Shown: positions 40,690-50,216, numbered from the stretch's first letter. The stretch: 64,000 nt of DNA from Dehalococcoidia bacterium (GCA_022825855.1 JAJDWB010000019.1:186001-250000), one strand, 5' to 3'. Translations and numbers: made by a program. Notes: a model not told the origin generated them from the sequence alone.

Positions 40690-41663
40690 GACTCGCCCAG
40701 CCAGGCCGCGGCCGCCGTGTGCGGGTCGGCCTGACGGTTGGCGACCGCGCCGCTCAGGTCGGCTAGACGCTGCTCGCCCGTCTCCGTGCGCAGCCGGTCG
40801 AGCACGTTGGCTCGAGCCAGCGCCGTGATCTGCTGCCGCGCCCGCTCCAGCTCGCCCGCCTCCAGCTTGCCCGACGTCTGCAACTCCTCGAAGTGCGAAT
40901 CGCAGGCCTCGGTCAGTTGCTCGATGCCCTCGCCCTGGGTCGCGACGACCCGTACTACCGGCGGATCCCAACCTCGATCCGGATTCAGAGAGAGCAGTGC
41001 CTTGAGCGCCGAGACCATCCGGTCGGCGCCGGGCAGGTCCGACTTGTTCACTGCCAGCACATCGGCGATCTCCATGATCCCGGCCTTGAGCGTCTGTACC
41101 TCGTCGCCCATGTTCGGCGTGTTGATCAGGATTGTGGTCTGCGCCGCGCCGGCGATATCGACCTCGTCCTGTCCCGCGCCGACGGTCTCAATCAGGATCA
41201 CGTCCTTGCCGTAGGCGTCGAGGACGTGGACCACATCCTGGGTCGCCGCCGAGAGTCCGCCCAACGCTCCCCGCGAGGCCAGCGAGCGGATGAACACGCC
41301 GTCGTCCGAGTACAACTCCGTCATCCGCACGCGGTCGCCGAGAATCGCCCCCATCGTGTAGGGCGACGACGGATCGATAGCGACGATGCCGACCGTCTGT
41401 CCGCGCTGACGGAAGGACTTGGCCAGTTCGTTGGTGACCGTGCTCTTGCCCGCGCCGGGCGAGCCGGTCAGCCCGATCGTGCGGGCGCGTCCGCTGCGCG
41501 GATAGAGCGCGCGCAGCATCTCGCGGCCGCGCTCGTCGCCGCTTTCGACCCAGCTCAGCACCCGCGCCAGCGCCCGCCGATCCCCAGCAAGCAGCCGCTC
41601 CTCGAGTTCGGCAAGTCGGCCGCTCAGCTCGCTCTGCGGCGCGTCGGCCGTCTCGGTGGTCAC
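40686..41663 (-). CDS. meaB: Methylmalonyl-CoA mutase-associated GTPase MeaB
   Basis: 325 residues from GTG 41663, whose GTGA overlaps the stop of the small mutase subunit gene. G-domain motifs: [20 protein letters not shown] (P-loop, about 57-76), [13 protein letters not shown] (G3), and [11 protein letters not shown] (G4, NKxD). MeaB (ArgK/MMAA) gates adenosylcobalamin delivery to methylmalonyl-CoA mutase and protects the radical enzyme. The direct coupling to the B12-binding subunit fits that role. Confidence 0.95.
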   Translation of the reverse strand: MTTETADAPQSELSGRLAELEERLLAGDRRALARVLSWVESGDERGREMLRALYPRSGRARTIGLTGSPGAGKSTVTNELAKSFRQRGQTVGIVAIDPSSPYTMGAILGDRVRMTELYSDDGVFIRSLASRGALGGLSAATQDVVHVLDAYGKDVILIETVGAGQDEVDIAGAAQTTILINTPNMGDEVQTLKAGIMEIADVLAVNKSDLPGADRMVSALKALLSLNPDRGWDPPVVRVVATQGEGIEQLTEACDSHFEELQTSGKLEAGELERARQQITALARANVLDRLRTETGEQRLADLSGAVANRQADPHTAAAAWLGES

Positions 41664-42091
41664 GAGCGGTCGAGCTCGGGCACCTGCGCGCGGACGAACT
41701 CGGCGATGTCGCCAGTGTGCGCGCCGGGACCGAAGATCGCCGAGAATCCCGCCTCTTTCAGCCGGTCCGCGTCCTCGTCCGGAATGATCCCGCCGCCCAG
41801 GAACAGCGTGTTCTCCGGCGTGATCCCGCGCTGCCCGCACGCCTCGACGACCCGCGGAAACAGCTCCAGGTGCGCGCCCGACAGCACCGACAGCGCGACC
41901 ACGTGCACATCCTCCTGCAGCGCCGCTTCCGCGATCATGTCCGGCGTCTGCCGGATCCCCGTATAGATCACTTCCATGCCGGCGTCGCGAAGCGCCCGCG
42001 CAACAATCTTCGCCCCCCGGTCATGCCCATCCAACCCCGGCTTCGCCACCAGGACTCGGATCTGTTCTGTCATGGTCGCTGTGTCGCTCAC
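41660..42091 (-). CDS. Methylmalonyl-CoA mutase, B12-binding subunit
   Basis: 143 residues from ATG 42091. The cobalamin-binding signature is [20 protein letters not shown] (DxHxxG, about 18-37), followed by [11 protein letters not shown] (SxL) and [16 protein letters not shown] (GG). This is the stand-alone C-terminal domain that pairs with the catalytic subunit encoded at 45204-43534. Two-gene mutases of this layout occur in archaea and Chloroflexota. The gene lies between the epimerase gene and meaB, and its stop overlaps meaB. Confidence 0.95.
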   Translation of the reverse strand: MSDTATMTEQIRVLVAKPGLDGHDRGAKIVARALRDAGMEVIYTGIRQTPDMIAEAALQEDVHVVALSVLSGAHLELFPRVVEACGQRGITPENTLFLGGGIIPDEDADRLKEAGFSAIFGPGAHTGDIAEFVRAQVPELDRS

Positions 42092-42144
42092 GGTCTCAGC
42101 CTCCGATCGGCGTCAGGGTCCACCCTGCGAGATCAGCGTTCAGC

Positions 42145-42960
42145 TTACGCCTCCGACAGCCGCAGGCGGGCGCCCTGGGTGTGCTTCGGCGAGATGAAGC
42201 CGCCGGCGTTGGCGTCGGTGACCGTCCAGCCCAAGTCGCGCAGATGGTCGACCGTCGCTGCCGCGTCGCGGACGGTCAGGGCGAGCATGAACATCCCCTC
42301 GCCCGACGTCTCCAGCTTGCGCGGCAACGGCCCGCCGCTGCCTTCCAGCGGCCGCACGAGCTCGACGTCGGTCGCGCCGAGCTTGAGGAACTGAGCCTCC
42401 AGGCCCAGCGCCTCCGACTCGATGTGACGGTCGACGCTGAAACCGAATCGCTCCGTCCACTCGTCGACGACGGGAGCAATCTCGTTGACGGCGATCGTCA
42501 TGTGATGCAAGGCATGCGGATAGGGGCCCTCGGCGGGGCCGTGATGGACGGGCGCGTCGTCGGGCGGTTGGGCCAGCTCGATCAGCACGCCGTGATTGGA
42601 TCGCGGGTGGATGAAGCCAATCATGCCGGCCAGACCCTCGCGCGGCTCGGTGTCGATCATGGTCATGCCGTTGGCTTCCGCGGTGCGCAGCTCGTTCGAC
42701 ACGTCGTTCGTGCCGAGGCACAGGTGGTGAAACCCCTCGCCGTTGGTCTCCAGGAACTTGGCGATGCCCGTACCCTCGCGGATCGGCTGCAGCAGTTCGA
42801 TCTCGGAGTTGTCCAACGGGAAGACGATCCCCCGCACGCCCTGGTCCTCGACCACGCGGTCCACCGCCTTGGTCAGGCCAAACGTGTCGCGCCAGAGCTC
42901 GGCTGCCTTGTCCGCGTCGCGGACGACCATGCCGATGTGATGTACGTGGGTCAGGGTCAT
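42145..42960 (-). CDS. Methylmalonyl-CoA epimerase-like protein with two VOC domains
   Basis: 271 residues from ATG 42960 (MTLTHVHHIGMVVRDADKA); frames further upstream lack family sequence. The first VOC domain (about 1-130) has VHHIGMVV, IELLQPIREGTGIAKFLETN and GEGFHHLCL, the epimerase signature. A second VOC domain follows (about 145-265: ALHHMTIAVNEIAPVVDEWT, VELVRPLEGSG, SGEGMFMLALTV). Typical epimerases are about 140 residues and dimerise; here two copies are fused, the second more diverged. It would interconvert (S)- and (R)-methylmalonyl-CoA for the adjacent mutase. Whether both halves are catalytic is unclear. Confidence 0.85.
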   Translation of the reverse strand: MTLTHVHHIGMVVRDADKAAELWRDTFGLTKAVDRVVEDQGVRGIVFPLDNSEIELLQPIREGTGIAKFLETNGEGFHHLCLGTNDVSNELRTAEANGMTMIDTEPREGLAGMIGFIHPRSNHGVLIELAQPPDDAPVHHGPAEGPYPHALHHMTIAVNEIAPVVDEWTERFGFSVDRHIESEALGLEAQFLKLGATDVELVRPLEGSGGPLPRKLETSGEGMFMLALTVRDAAATVDHLRDLGWTVTDANAGGFISPKHTQGARLRLSEA

Positions 42961-42979
42961 AGCGTTCTCGTCTCGCTCA

Positions 42980-43513
42980 TCAAGCTGAGTCGTCCGGCGC
43001 AATCGAGCCGAACCTCGCTTCGAGTTCCTGTCGATGCTCCCGGTCGTGTTCCAACGCCACACCCAGCAGGATCCGCGCGGGGTTCCCCTGCGTGTTCAGA
43101 TCCGAGTCCGGGATGCGCCCCACCAGCGTAGACGTGCGACCCCGCAGGTCCTGCAACGCCCGAATCAGGGCCGACAGTCGCCGGTCGCCCAGCGAATCTA
43201 CCGCCGCCGCGTTGGTCGAGTCGATCCGGCCGTTGGGAAAGTCGAGCAGCGACGGAAACGCGCCGCCCAGGTGCTCCTCGATCGCCGCCCGCTCCTCCGC
43301 CTCCCAGAACAGCCGGTGCGCGGCCAGGCCCTGCGGCGACCAGGCGCCCTCGCCGAGCGGCGCGTCGGCCGCCTCCGACGGGACCGCGCCCAGCGACTGC
43401 AGCAGCAGTTCCCGCTCGGCCTGCCACCAGTAGCGCAGCCGCTGCGCGTCCGACCACTCCTGCTCCGGCTGGCCGGCCGATCTGCGTCTCACGGCTCTTC
43501 TTCCAAACGGCAC
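42980..43513 (-). CDS. DinB-like four-helix protein
   Basis: 177 residues from ATG 43513. Histidines in AHRLFWEAEERAAIEEHLGG (about 71-90) and ALEHDREHRQELEARFG (about 153-169) fit the metal-binding set of the DinB/YfiT family (DinB_2), a metal-dependent fold often involved in thiol-linked transferase reactions. The stop lies 19 bases before the epimerase start and the gene follows the mutase gene by 20 bases, so it belongs to the same transcript. No substrate can be named. Confidence 0.78.
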   Translation of the reverse strand: MPFGRRAVRRRSAGQPEQEWSDAQRLRYWWQAERELLLQSLGAVPSEAADAPLGEGAWSPQGLAAHRLFWEAEERAAIEEHLGGAFPSLLDFPNGRIDSTNAAAVDSLGDRRLSALIRALQDLRGRTSTLVGRIPDSDLNTQGNPARILLGVALEHDREHRQELEARFGSIAPDDSA

Positions 43514-43533
43514 GGCGCGATCCTGGACTGCTC

Positions 43534-45204
43534 CTAGACGACGATCCGCTCCCGGTACTCGCCCCAGACCGCGCGCAGCGCGTTGGAGATCTCGCCCAGG
43601 GTCGCCGACTGCTTGACCGCGTCGAGCATCAACGGGACCAGGTTCTCGTCCGTCGACGCCGCCTGCTGGATCGCATCCAGCGATGCCGACACCGCCGTCG
43701 CGTCGCGCGAGTCCCGAAGCCGTTCGAGCTTCTCGATCTGGCGTTCGCGCACGCTCGGGTCGACGCGCACGATCTCGACGTCGCTCTGCTCGTCCGTCTC
43801 AAACCGGTTGACGCCGACGATTACGCGGCCGCGCGTGCCCGCCGAGCGGTCACCCTCGCGGGCCGCTTCCGACTCGGTCTCGACCTCGCGCTGGAACTGC
43901 GAAGAGGCCTCCAGGATCTCGGCCTGCTGATAGCCCTGCTCGATCGCCGAGACGGCCCCGCCTAGCGCGTCGATCTGATCGATGTAGTTGCGCGCTTCCG
44001 CCTCCAGCGCGTCGGTCGTTTGCTCGACGTAGTAGGAGCCGCCGAGCGGATCGATCACGTCGGCGACGCCCGACTCGTAGCCGATCACCTGCTGCGTCCG
44101 CAGCGCAATCTCGACCGCGTGCTCCGAGGGCAGCCCCAGCGCTTCGTCCAGCGAGTTCGTGTGCAGCGACTGCGTGCCGCCCAGCACCGCCGCCAGCGCC
44201 TGCAGCGTAGTGCGGACCACATTGTTGTCGGGCTGCTGCGCCGTCAACGTCACGCCGCCGGTCTGCGTGTGGAAGCGCAGCATCTGCGCGCGCTGATTCT
44301 CCGAACCGAACCGCTCCCGGGCGATGCTCGCCCACAGCCGCCGCGCCGCGCGGAACTTGCTGACCTCCTCCAGGAAGTTGCTGTGGCAGGCGAAGAAGAA
44401 CGAGAGCCGCGGGCCGAAGCTGTCGAACGCCATGTCCTGTTCCAGCGCCGCCTCGACGTAGGCAATCGCGTTGGCCAGCGTGAAGCCGATCTCCTGCGCC
44501 GCCGTGCAGCCCGCTTCACGCATGTGATAACCCGAGATCGAGATCGTGTTCCAGCGCGGCACCTCGCGCGTGCAGTAGTCGAAGCTGTCCGTGATCAGCC
44601 GCATCGACGGCTGCGGCGGATAGATGTACGTGCCCCGCGCGACGTACTCCTTCAGGATGTCGTTCTGGACCGTGCCGCCAATCCGGTCGCGGCCCACGCC
44701 CTGCTCTTCGGCCACCGCCGCGTAGAGCGAGAGCAGGATGTTCGCCGTCGAATTGATCGTCATCGAGGTCGTCACCCGATCGAGCGGGATCTGATCGAAC
44801 AGCGTGCGCATGTCCTCGATCGAGTCGATCGCCACGCCGACCTTGCCCACTTCGCCCTCGGCCATCGCCGCGTCCGAGTCGTAGCCGATCTGCGTGGGCA
44901 GATCGAACGCGACAGAGAGGCCCGTCTGACCCTGGTCGAGCAGGAATCGGTAGCGCCGGTTGGAGGCTTCGGCGTCTTCCTGCCCGGCGTACTGCCGCAT
45001 CGTCCACAGCCGCCCGCGATACATCGTCGGCTGGATCCCGCGCGTGTACGGATACTCGCCCGGCAGCGGGTCCTCGTCGCCGTTCACATAGATCGGCGCC
45101 AGCGGATCGCCCGAGGATCGATGAAACGCCTCGCGCCGCTCGGGAAACCGATCCGTCGCCTTGGTGTACGGCCCGTCCAGCCAATCCTGGAGTTTCGAGG
45201 ACAT
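43534..45204 (-). CDS. Methylmalonyl-CoA mutase, catalytic (large) subunit
   Basis: 556 residues from ATG 45204 ([11 protein letters not shown]), with GGAGG ten bases upstream; a GTG two codons earlier is possible but too close to that site. The TIM-barrel domain is clear: [77 protein letters not shown] and [10 protein letters not shown]. The cobalamin domain is missing and is supplied by the separate small subunit gene. With the epimerase and MeaB it converts methylmalonyl-CoA to succinyl-CoA in propionate metabolism. It is the first gene of the long minus-strand run ending in 16S. Confidence 0.95.
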   Translation of the reverse strand: MSSKLQDWLDGPYTKATDRFPERREAFHRSSGDPLAPIYVNGDEDPLPGEYPYTRGIQPTMYRGRLWTMRQYAGQEDAEASNRRYRFLLDQGQTGLSVAFDLPTQIGYDSDAAMAEGEVGKVGVAIDSIEDMRTLFDQIPLDRVTTSMTINSTANILLSLYAAVAEEQGVGRDRIGGTVQNDILKEYVARGTYIYPPQPSMRLITDSFDYCTREVPRWNTISISGYHMREAGCTAAQEIGFTLANAIAYVEAALEQDMAFDSFGPRLSFFFACHSNFLEEVSKFRAARRLWASIARERFGSENQRAQMLRFHTQTGGVTLTAQQPDNNVVRTTLQALAAVLGGTQSLHTNSLDEALGLPSEHAVEIALRTQQVIGYESGVADVIDPLGGSYYVEQTTDALEAEARNYIDQIDALGGAVSAIEQGYQQAEILEASSQFQREVETESEAAREGDRSAGTRGRVIVGVNRFETDEQSDVEIVRVDPSVRERQIEKLERLRDSRDATAVSASLDAIQQAASTDENLVPLMLDAVKQSATLGEISNALRAVWGEYRERIVV

Positions 45205-45341
45205 CGGCACGCTCCCTCCGGCGCACGTGGATACCCAGAGGCTACGTAGACCCCGTCAGCAGGTCAACGTTCTGCGCCGGCTCGGCTGGTCTGAGATACT
45301 GTGGCTGCAGAAGCCGCGCAACTGCGGCCCGGAAGAACGCC

Positions 45342-45617
45342 ATGAAGAAGATCACCGTCACCGTTGACGAACAGACGTATCGTCGAGTTCACGCCCGAGC
45401 GGCCCAATTGAACGAATCCGTGTCGGAGCTCGTGTGCAGCTACCTGCGCGATCTTTCGCAGCAGGCCGAGCGAGAACCGGAGAGCGAGAGCGAGAAGGCT
45501 CGACGAATGCAGCGGCTGAACAAGGTGATTGAGGACATCAACAAGAACCATCCTGACTTTGACATGGCAGAGAATCTGCCTCGCAACGAGCTGTACGACC
45601 GTCGTGCGATTCGTTGA
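45342..45617 (+). CDS. Ribbon-helix-helix type antitoxin (VapB-like)
   Basis: 91 residues from ATG 45342. The start KKITVTVDEQTYRRVHARAA is a typical ribbon-helix-helix DNA-binding N terminus; the rest is a charged helical toxin-binding tail. The gene overlaps the PIN toxin gene by 14 bases in the order antitoxin-toxin. It is divergent from the mutase gene with 137 bases between starts, and probably represses its own promoter there. Confidence 0.83.
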   Translation: MKKITVTVDEQTYRRVHARAAQLNESVSELVCSYLRDLSQQAEREPESESEKARRMQRLNKVIEDINKNHPDFDMAENLPRNELYDRRAIR

Positions 45618-46023
45618 TACCAATGTGCTGCTCTATGCAGCGCTTGCAGGTGCGCAGCCAGTCGGCAAGAAGCGCGTCGCGCGCCGGATCCTCGAGTCCG
45701 ACGATCTGGCGTTATCCACTCAGGTACTGCAGGAGTTCTACTACCAGGCTACGCGTCCAACCCGAACCGACGCGTTGTCGAGCCGCGAGGCCGTCGAGTT
45801 CCTGGAACAGTTCGACTCGTCTCCTATCCAGCCAGTCACGCCTGAACTGTTTCGTGAGGCCGTGCGCTTCAGTGTGCGCTACCAGCTCTCCTACTGGGAC
45901 GCGGCAATCCTCGCCGCCGCACTGGCCATGGACTGCGACGCGGTCTACTCCGAAGACCTCAGCGACCGTCAAGACTACGCCGGCTTGCGCGTGATCAACC
46001 CGTTCAGGGTGATTAGCAGTTGA
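45604..46023 (+). CDS. PIN-domain toxin (VapC-like)
   Basis: 139 residues from GTG 45604 (VRFVDTNVLLYAAL). The PIN acidic set is present: D5 in VDTNV, E44-region LQEFYYQ, D98-region SYWDAAILAAA, and D in YSEDLSD. VapC toxins are Mg-dependent RNases that cleave tRNA or rRNA. The long frame starting at 45529 is the antitoxin shadow. Its 3' end overlaps the convergent metallo-hydrolase gene by 11 bases. Confidence 0.88.
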   Translation: MRFVDTNVLLYAALAGAQPVGKKRVARRILESDDLALSTQVLQEFYYQATRPTRTDALSSREAVEFLEQFDSSPIQPVTPELFREAVRFSVRYQLSYWDAAILAAALAMDCDAVYSEDLSDRQDYAGLRVINPFRVISS

Positions 46024-46672
46024 AACGCTTGCGCAGACTTTCGATCCGACCGTCGATCGCCTCGCGCCAGGCATCGGGAGTCGTCTCGACGACGCCGCTC
46101 TCCCCGCCGTAGGCGCTGCTGACGATCAGGTCGGCCGACTGATCGCGGAGCATGTTCAGGCTCTCGACTAGGTCTGAGGCGTCTCCTTCGATCTCCGGGT
46201 ACACGCCCGTCGCCCAGCTTGCTCCGTTCGGCACGATCGTGTCGCCCGTGAACAGGTACGACTTGCCGTGCGGCGACTCGTATCGCAGGCAGACGCTGCC
46301 CGGCGTGTGTCCCGGCGTATGCAGCACGTCGATCCCCTCCAGCGCCGGATCCGCGCAACCGGCGCCGACGTGTAGGTCGGCCTCGGCGTCGCCCCGAATC
46401 GCGTGATCGTCCGCCTCGTGGTAGGCCAGCCGCGACGAGAAGCGCTCGCGGATTTGCTCCAGCGCCGGACCCGCCTCGTCGCGGTGACTCAGCACCTGTA
46501 CCGCCACACCGCCCAGTTGCTCGATCGCGACAAGGTCATCCTGCTGATCCTCGCCGAGGCTGTAGATCAACAGGTTTCCCTGCGGTCTGGTCAGCAGGTA
46601 GGCGTGCGAATGCACGCCGTCCAGCAGGCGGCGCTTCGAGGTCTGCCAGAGATCGGCTTCAAGTTGTTTCAT
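46013..46672 (-). CDS. Metallo-beta-lactamase fold hydrolase with atypical first metal motif
   Basis: 219 residues from ATG 46672. HTPGHTPGSVCLR (about 118-130) and FTGDTIV (about 141-147) are the later metal motifs of the MBL fold. The usual HxHxDH is replaced by LSHRDEAGPA, so one metal site is changed or lost. The substrate is unknown; a hydrolase or a non-catalytic form is possible. The gene converges on the PIN toxin and is 101 bases from the divergent acetyltransferase gene. Confidence 0.8.
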   Translation of the reverse strand: MKQLEADLWQTSKRRLLDGVHSHAYLLTRPQGNLLIYSLGEDQQDDLVAIEQLGGVAVQVLSHRDEAGPALEQIRERFSSRLAYHEADDHAIRGDAEADLHVGAGCADPALEGIDVLHTPGHTPGSVCLRYESPHGKSYLFTGDTIVPNGASWATGVYPEIEGDASDLVESLNMLRDQSADLIVSSAYGGESGVVETTPDAWREAIDGRIESLRKRFNC

Positions 46673-46773
46673 GTCGGTGTCCGTTTCTTGCTCCCTGATA
46701 CATCAGATTGAGCATACGTCCTCTGACAACTGCGTTGCTGCCATCCGGCGCTCCGCCGGGTAGGCATCGCAGC

Positions 46774-47289
46774 ATGCAGATCGACATCGGCCCTTGGCAG
46801 ATTCGCAACTACCGCGCCGGCGACGAGGAGGCCCTCGCGCGCAACGCCGACAACCGCAACGTGTCGCGCAACATGCGCGACGCCTTCCCCTATCCCTACC
46901 GACTCTCCGACGCCCGCGAGTGGATTGAGTTCGCCACCAGCCAGTCGCCGCAGACCAACTTCGCGATTGCCGCCGACGGCGAAGTGATTGGCGGCATCGG
47001 TCTCGTCCTGCAGTCCGACGTCAACCGCCGCTCGGCCGAGATCGGCTACTGGCTCGGCGAGCCGCACTGGGGTCAGGGCATCGCCACCGCCGCCCTGCGC
47101 GCGATGACCGAGTGGGCTTTCGCCGAGTTCGACCTCGTCCGCATCTACGCTGAGGTCTTCGAGTGGAACCCCGCCTCGGGCCGCGTCCTGGAGAAGGCCG
47201 GTTACCAGCTCGAAGGCCGCCTGCGCCAGAGCATCACCAAAGAGGACCAGACGATCGACGCGTTGCTCTACGCCACGATCCGCGAGTGA
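46774..47289 (+). CDS. GNAT family acetyltransferase (RimJ/RimL type)
   Basis: 171 residues from ATG 46774 (MQIDIGPWQIRNYRAGDEEA); the open frame starts earlier at 46708 but the extra part lacks family sequence. Characteristic: RSAEIGYWLGEPHWGQGIAT then AALRAMTEWAFAEF and NPASGRVLEKAGYQLEGRLR. RimJ/L-like enzymes acetylate protein N termini or small molecules with acetyl-CoA. Substrate unknown. It faces the convergent DUF1801 gene. Confidence 0.9.
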   Translation: MQIDIGPWQIRNYRAGDEEALARNADNRNVSRNMRDAFPYPYRLSDAREWIEFATSQSPQTNFAIAADGEVIGGIGLVLQSDVNRRSAEIGYWLGEPHWGQGIATAALRAMTEWAFAEFDLVRIYAEVFEWNPASGRVLEKAGYQLEGRLRQSITKEDQTIDALLYATIRE

Positions 47290-47327
47290 TTCAGGCGCAG
47301 CGCCCCAGAGATGCCGCCGCTGGACAG

Positions 47328-47738
47328 CTAGAACCCGTCCCAGCCCGGCAAGGCCGCCGACTGACGGATCCACTCCCGCAATTGCGCTTCGTCCAGTTCA
47401 TCCTCGTGGATGTTGACCCAGCGTGAGTCCGGGTCCTTGCCCGAGCCCGGAGGCTCCGGCGACAACTCCGCGCCATTCAGGAACGTCACCTTCACGTACT
47501 TCGTGAACACGTGGGTGCTCAGGAACCAGCCTTGACCTTCGACCCCGTACCAGGGCGAGTTCCAGCGCACCGCCTTGCGCACCTCCGGCACCGCCTCCAC
47601 GATCAGCCGATCCAGCCGCCGGCCCAATGCCGACTTCCAGCCGGGCATCGCGGCGATGTAGGCCTGCACCGGCGCGTCGCCGTCGCCCTTGGCAATCTGC
47701 GGATTGCCGCCCGATAGCAGCCGGACCTGCTCAGCCAC
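47328..47738 (-). CDS. DUF1801 domain protein
   Basis: 136 residues from ATG 47738. AYIAAMPGWKSALGRRLDRL, VRKAVRWNSPWYGVEGQGWF and KYVKVTFLNGAELSP match the DUF1801 (YdhG/YjhG-like) fold, a small protein often called iron chaperone-like by distant homology. Function not established. The start lies 24 bases from the 3' end of tRNA-Val(TAC) on the same strand. Confidence 0.83.
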   Translation of the reverse strand: MAEQVRLLSGGNPQIAKGDGDAPVQAYIAAMPGWKSALGRRLDRLIVEAVPEVRKAVRWNSPWYGVEGQGWFLSTHVFTKYVKVTFLNGAELSPEPPGSGKDPDSRWVNIHEDELDEAQLREWIRQSAALPGWDGF

Positions 47739-47761
47739 GCGGTTCCTCCGTTGAGCGGCGC

Positions 47762-47838
47762 TGGTGGGCGATGGAGGGCTCGAACCTCCGACCTCCCGGG
47801 TGTAAACCGGACGCTCTGGCCACCTGAGCTAATCGCCC
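47762..47838 (-). tRNA. tRNA-Val(TAC)
   Basis: Minus-strand cloverleaf: acceptor GGGCGAT/ATCGCCC, anticodon loop TTTACAC (TAC), T-arm GGAGG-TTCGAGC-CCTCC, encoded CCA. Confidence 0.95.
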
Positions 47839-47871
47839 GTGCCGCTTCATACTGCGGCCTGCTGCTGCCCG

Positions 47872-49047
47872 TTACTGAGTATCTATCACACCCAGCAGAT
47901 TCTCGGCGGCGCCCTCGAATGTCGCCCGGAAGGTCTCGAACAGCGTCACCGCGACCTCCAGGTCGGACTCGTTACCGTTCTCGACCGCGCCCCGCACGAG
48001 CGGACCGGCCGCGTTGGCGATCTGCGCCAGCGCATCGCCGACCTTGCCGTGCAGCTCGTCCCACTGCGCCGGCGGACTCAGTCCCGCGAACTGCTCGTTC
48101 AGGTCCGACCAGATCGTGACCTGAGCCAGCATGTTCCGCTGCCAGCCGGGATCGCCGAACACGGCCGCGTCCGCGCGCCAGCGCTCGATCTCGCCTGCGG
48201 CGGTCGTGTAGTTCGCCGTCGCCGACTCGATCAGCTCGCGCACCGCCATGCCGTAGTCGCCGGTACTCTGATCGTCCTCGCTCTCCTGGACCTCTTCCCC
48301 AGTAAGCTCGGCGACCAACTCCCGCATCTGCTTGATGTTCAGAATGCCCACCCAGAGATCCTTGATGATCCCGTCCGCGCCGATGAAGAAGGTCGTCGGA
48401 CGCCCGACCAGCGGATACGGACCGTCCGTCATTGAACTGGTCGGGTCCAGCAGCACCAGGTAGCTGACGCCGGTGACTTCGTAGGCGAACTCTCGCGCCG
48501 TCTCCAGGCTCTCGCCGTCGTTGACGCCGATGAACGTCACCCGCCCCGCGCTCTCCTGGCTGACCTCCTCGAACTCGGGCATCTCCTCGATGCAGGGCTC
48601 GCACCAACTGGCCCAGAAGTTGAGCACGATCGGCCCGGAAATCTCCGACAGCCGGTGCGGCTCGCCCTCAAGGTCCAGCAGACGGAAGTCCGGCGCCAGC
48701 GCCCCCTTGTCCGAGGCGTCGCCCTCTCGCTCCAGGTAACCGAGCTGCGTGGCGTCCTCCAGTTGCATAATCCGCGCGTCGAGCTCGTCCGAGCCGCCCT
48801 CGAGGTCGCGCTCCGCACGCAACTCCTCCAGCTCCGCCAGTTGAGCGCTGAACGCCTCGCCGGCGCCCTCCGCCGCGTCTCCGCCGCGACCGCCGATGAA
48901 AATCGGCGCGACGATCGCCGCCGCCACCGCCGCAACGACCAGCCCGCGACTCGCCGCGTCGCGCACCGTGCGCGGCCGGCGCAGGAATGTGAACAGGATC
49001 CACGACTGTTGCCTGCGGCGAAGCCGGCTCAGGATGCTGTCGGCCAT
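47872..49047 (-). CDS. TlpA-like membrane-anchored thioredoxin-fold protein
   Basis: 391 residues from ATG 49047. The N terminus has a basic segment and one transmembrane helix (GLVVAAVAAAIVAPIFIGG, about 35-53), then a coiled-coil linker. The thioredoxin-like domain (about 118-255) starts APDFRLLDLEGEPHRLSEI and carries the active site NFWASWCEPCIEEMPEF (CxxC). The cis-Pro region is VGRPTTFFIG. A helical C-terminal domain (about 275-391) is extra compared with ordinary TlpA. It should reduce or exchange disulphides outside the membrane, for example in cytochrome maturation; no ccm genes are adjacent. A tRNA gene lies just downstream. Confidence 0.9.
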   Translation of the reverse strand: MADSILSRLRRRQQSWILFTFLRRPRTVRDAASRGLVVAAVAAAIVAPIFIGGRGGDAAEGAGEAFSAQLAELEELRAERDLEGGSDELDARIMQLEDATQLGYLEREGDASDKGALAPDFRLLDLEGEPHRLSEISGPIVLNFWASWCEPCIEEMPEFEEVSQESAGRVTFIGVNDGESLETAREFAYEVTGVSYLVLLDPTSSMTDGPYPLVGRPTTFFIGADGIIKDLWVGILNIKQMRELVAELTGEEVQESEDDQSTGDYGMAVRELIESATANYTTAAGEIERWRADAAVFGDPGWQRNMLAQVTIWSDLNEQFAGLSPPAQWDELHGKVGDALAQIANAAGPLVRGAVENGNESDLEVAVTLFETFRATFEGAAENLLGVIDTQ

Positions 49048-49100
49048 CGCTCGATCCTCCTCCCGCCCAATGCCGCCGGTCGACGTCGCCTCTGGGGCAG

Positions 49101-49724
49101 CTAGTTGTCCTGCACCGACGGCCCGTCGATGGCCCGTACCCCTTGTCCGCTCGCGGCGGCGCTGGAGGCCTGGTTCCAGAGCGTGGCCGGATCGCTGGTC
49201 AACGGGTCGAACGCCTCATGGTCCAACACCAGCCAGCCGCCCGCCTGGATCTCGCCCTCCAGTTGTCCCGCCGTCCATCCAGCGTATCCCGAGTAGATGC
49301 GCACATCGCGCACCACCCCCACCAACTGCGACGGTTCTGCGCCCAGGTTGACGATTCCCAGCTCCCGGCCCGGTTGCGTGATCGACAGCGAGAACCAGCT
49401 CTGCTCGGGGTCGAACGCCCCGCTCGGCCGCGCCAGGCCGATCGCCGCCGTGCGCTCCACCGGTCCGCCCTGGAACACCACCGCCGGCTTCGCCACCAGT
49501 TCCGACCAGGTCGGCACGACCTCCGCGATCGCCACCGCCGTCGGCCGGTTCAGCACCACGCCCAGCGCGCCGTCGCCGTGCTCGAGAATCAACACCACCG
49601 TGCGGAAGAAGTTCGGATCCGACAGGTGCCGCGAGGCGACCAGGATCGCCCCCGAGAGAGTCGAGTCAGGATCGTTGGGCCGCCATTCGAGGGACACGAT
49701 CGCCAGTCTCCGCAAAAGCTCCAC
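49101..49724 (-). CDS. YqgE/AlgH family protein
   Basis: 207 residues from ATG 49724; a GTG nine codons in is an alternative start. Diagnostic sequence: LSGAILVASRHLSDPNFFRT, VVLILEHGDGALGVVLNRPT and VFQGGPVERTAAIGL, with IYSGYAGWTAGQLEGEIQAG. This is the UPF0301 fold; molecular function is not known. It lies 53 bases upstream of the TlpA-like gene on the same strand. Confidence 0.93.
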   Translation of the reverse strand: MELLRRLAIVSLEWRPNDPDSTLSGAILVASRHLSDPNFFRTVVLILEHGDGALGVVLNRPTAVAIAEVVPTWSELVAKPAVVFQGGPVERTAAIGLARPSGAFDPEQSWFSLSITQPGRELGIVNLGAEPSQLVGVVRDVRIYSGYAGWTAGQLEGEIQAGGWLVLDHEAFDPLTSDPATLWNQASSAAASGQGVRAIDGPSVQDN

Positions 49725-49840
49725 AAAGCGCCGCTCTGCTCAATCTGCCACAGAGTATGCGATTCGGTCCCGCTCAGCCGCGCCCGTGACGCATCCGGCG
49801 CAGACAGTGGAGCGGCGCGTGAGATACGCTGATCCGACGT

Positions 49841-49916
49841 GGCAGCGTAGCTCAGTTGGCAGAGCAGGGGACTCATAAGCCCCGTGTCGCAGGTTCGAGT
49901 CCTGCCGCTGCTACCA
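49841..49916 (+). tRNA. tRNA-Met(CAT)
   Basis: Cloverleaf GGCAGCG...CGCTGCT-ACCA; anticodon loop CTCATAA (CAT); T-loop TTCGAGT. First pair is G-U and 31-39 looks unpaired. No C1-A72 mismatch, so more likely elongator Met than initiator; Ile2 (lysidine-modified) cannot be excluded. Confidence 0.9.
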
Positions 49917-49929
49917 CTTACACCAACGG

Positions 49930-50006
49930 GGGCGATTAGCTCAGCTGGCTAGAGCGTTCGGTTCACATCCGAGAGGCCGCAGGTTCAAGTCCTGCATCGC
50001 CCACCA
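49930..50006 (+). tRNA. tRNA-Val(CAC)
   Basis: Acceptor GGGCGAT/ATCGCCC; anticodon loop TTCACAT (CAC); T-loop TTCAAGT; CCA encoded. 14 bases after tRNA-Met. Confidence 0.94.
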
Positions 50007-50091
50007 CACATGTCCGGCCGCGATCCTCCGATAAGCTGGCCGGTACCGGAACGCGAGACAGATTGGGGTCCCTCTCCGGCGTGGTTTCCTG

Positions 50092-50178
<87 letters not shown>

Positions 50179-50216
50179 CCGCTCGAAGAACCCGACTCCA
50201 CCGTTCCATCCCCCAC

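Noticed and set aside
44020-45249. A 409-codon plus-strand frame opposite the mutase gene
   Set aside because: Arg/His-rich shadow sequence without any domain; the minus strand encodes an intact mutase.
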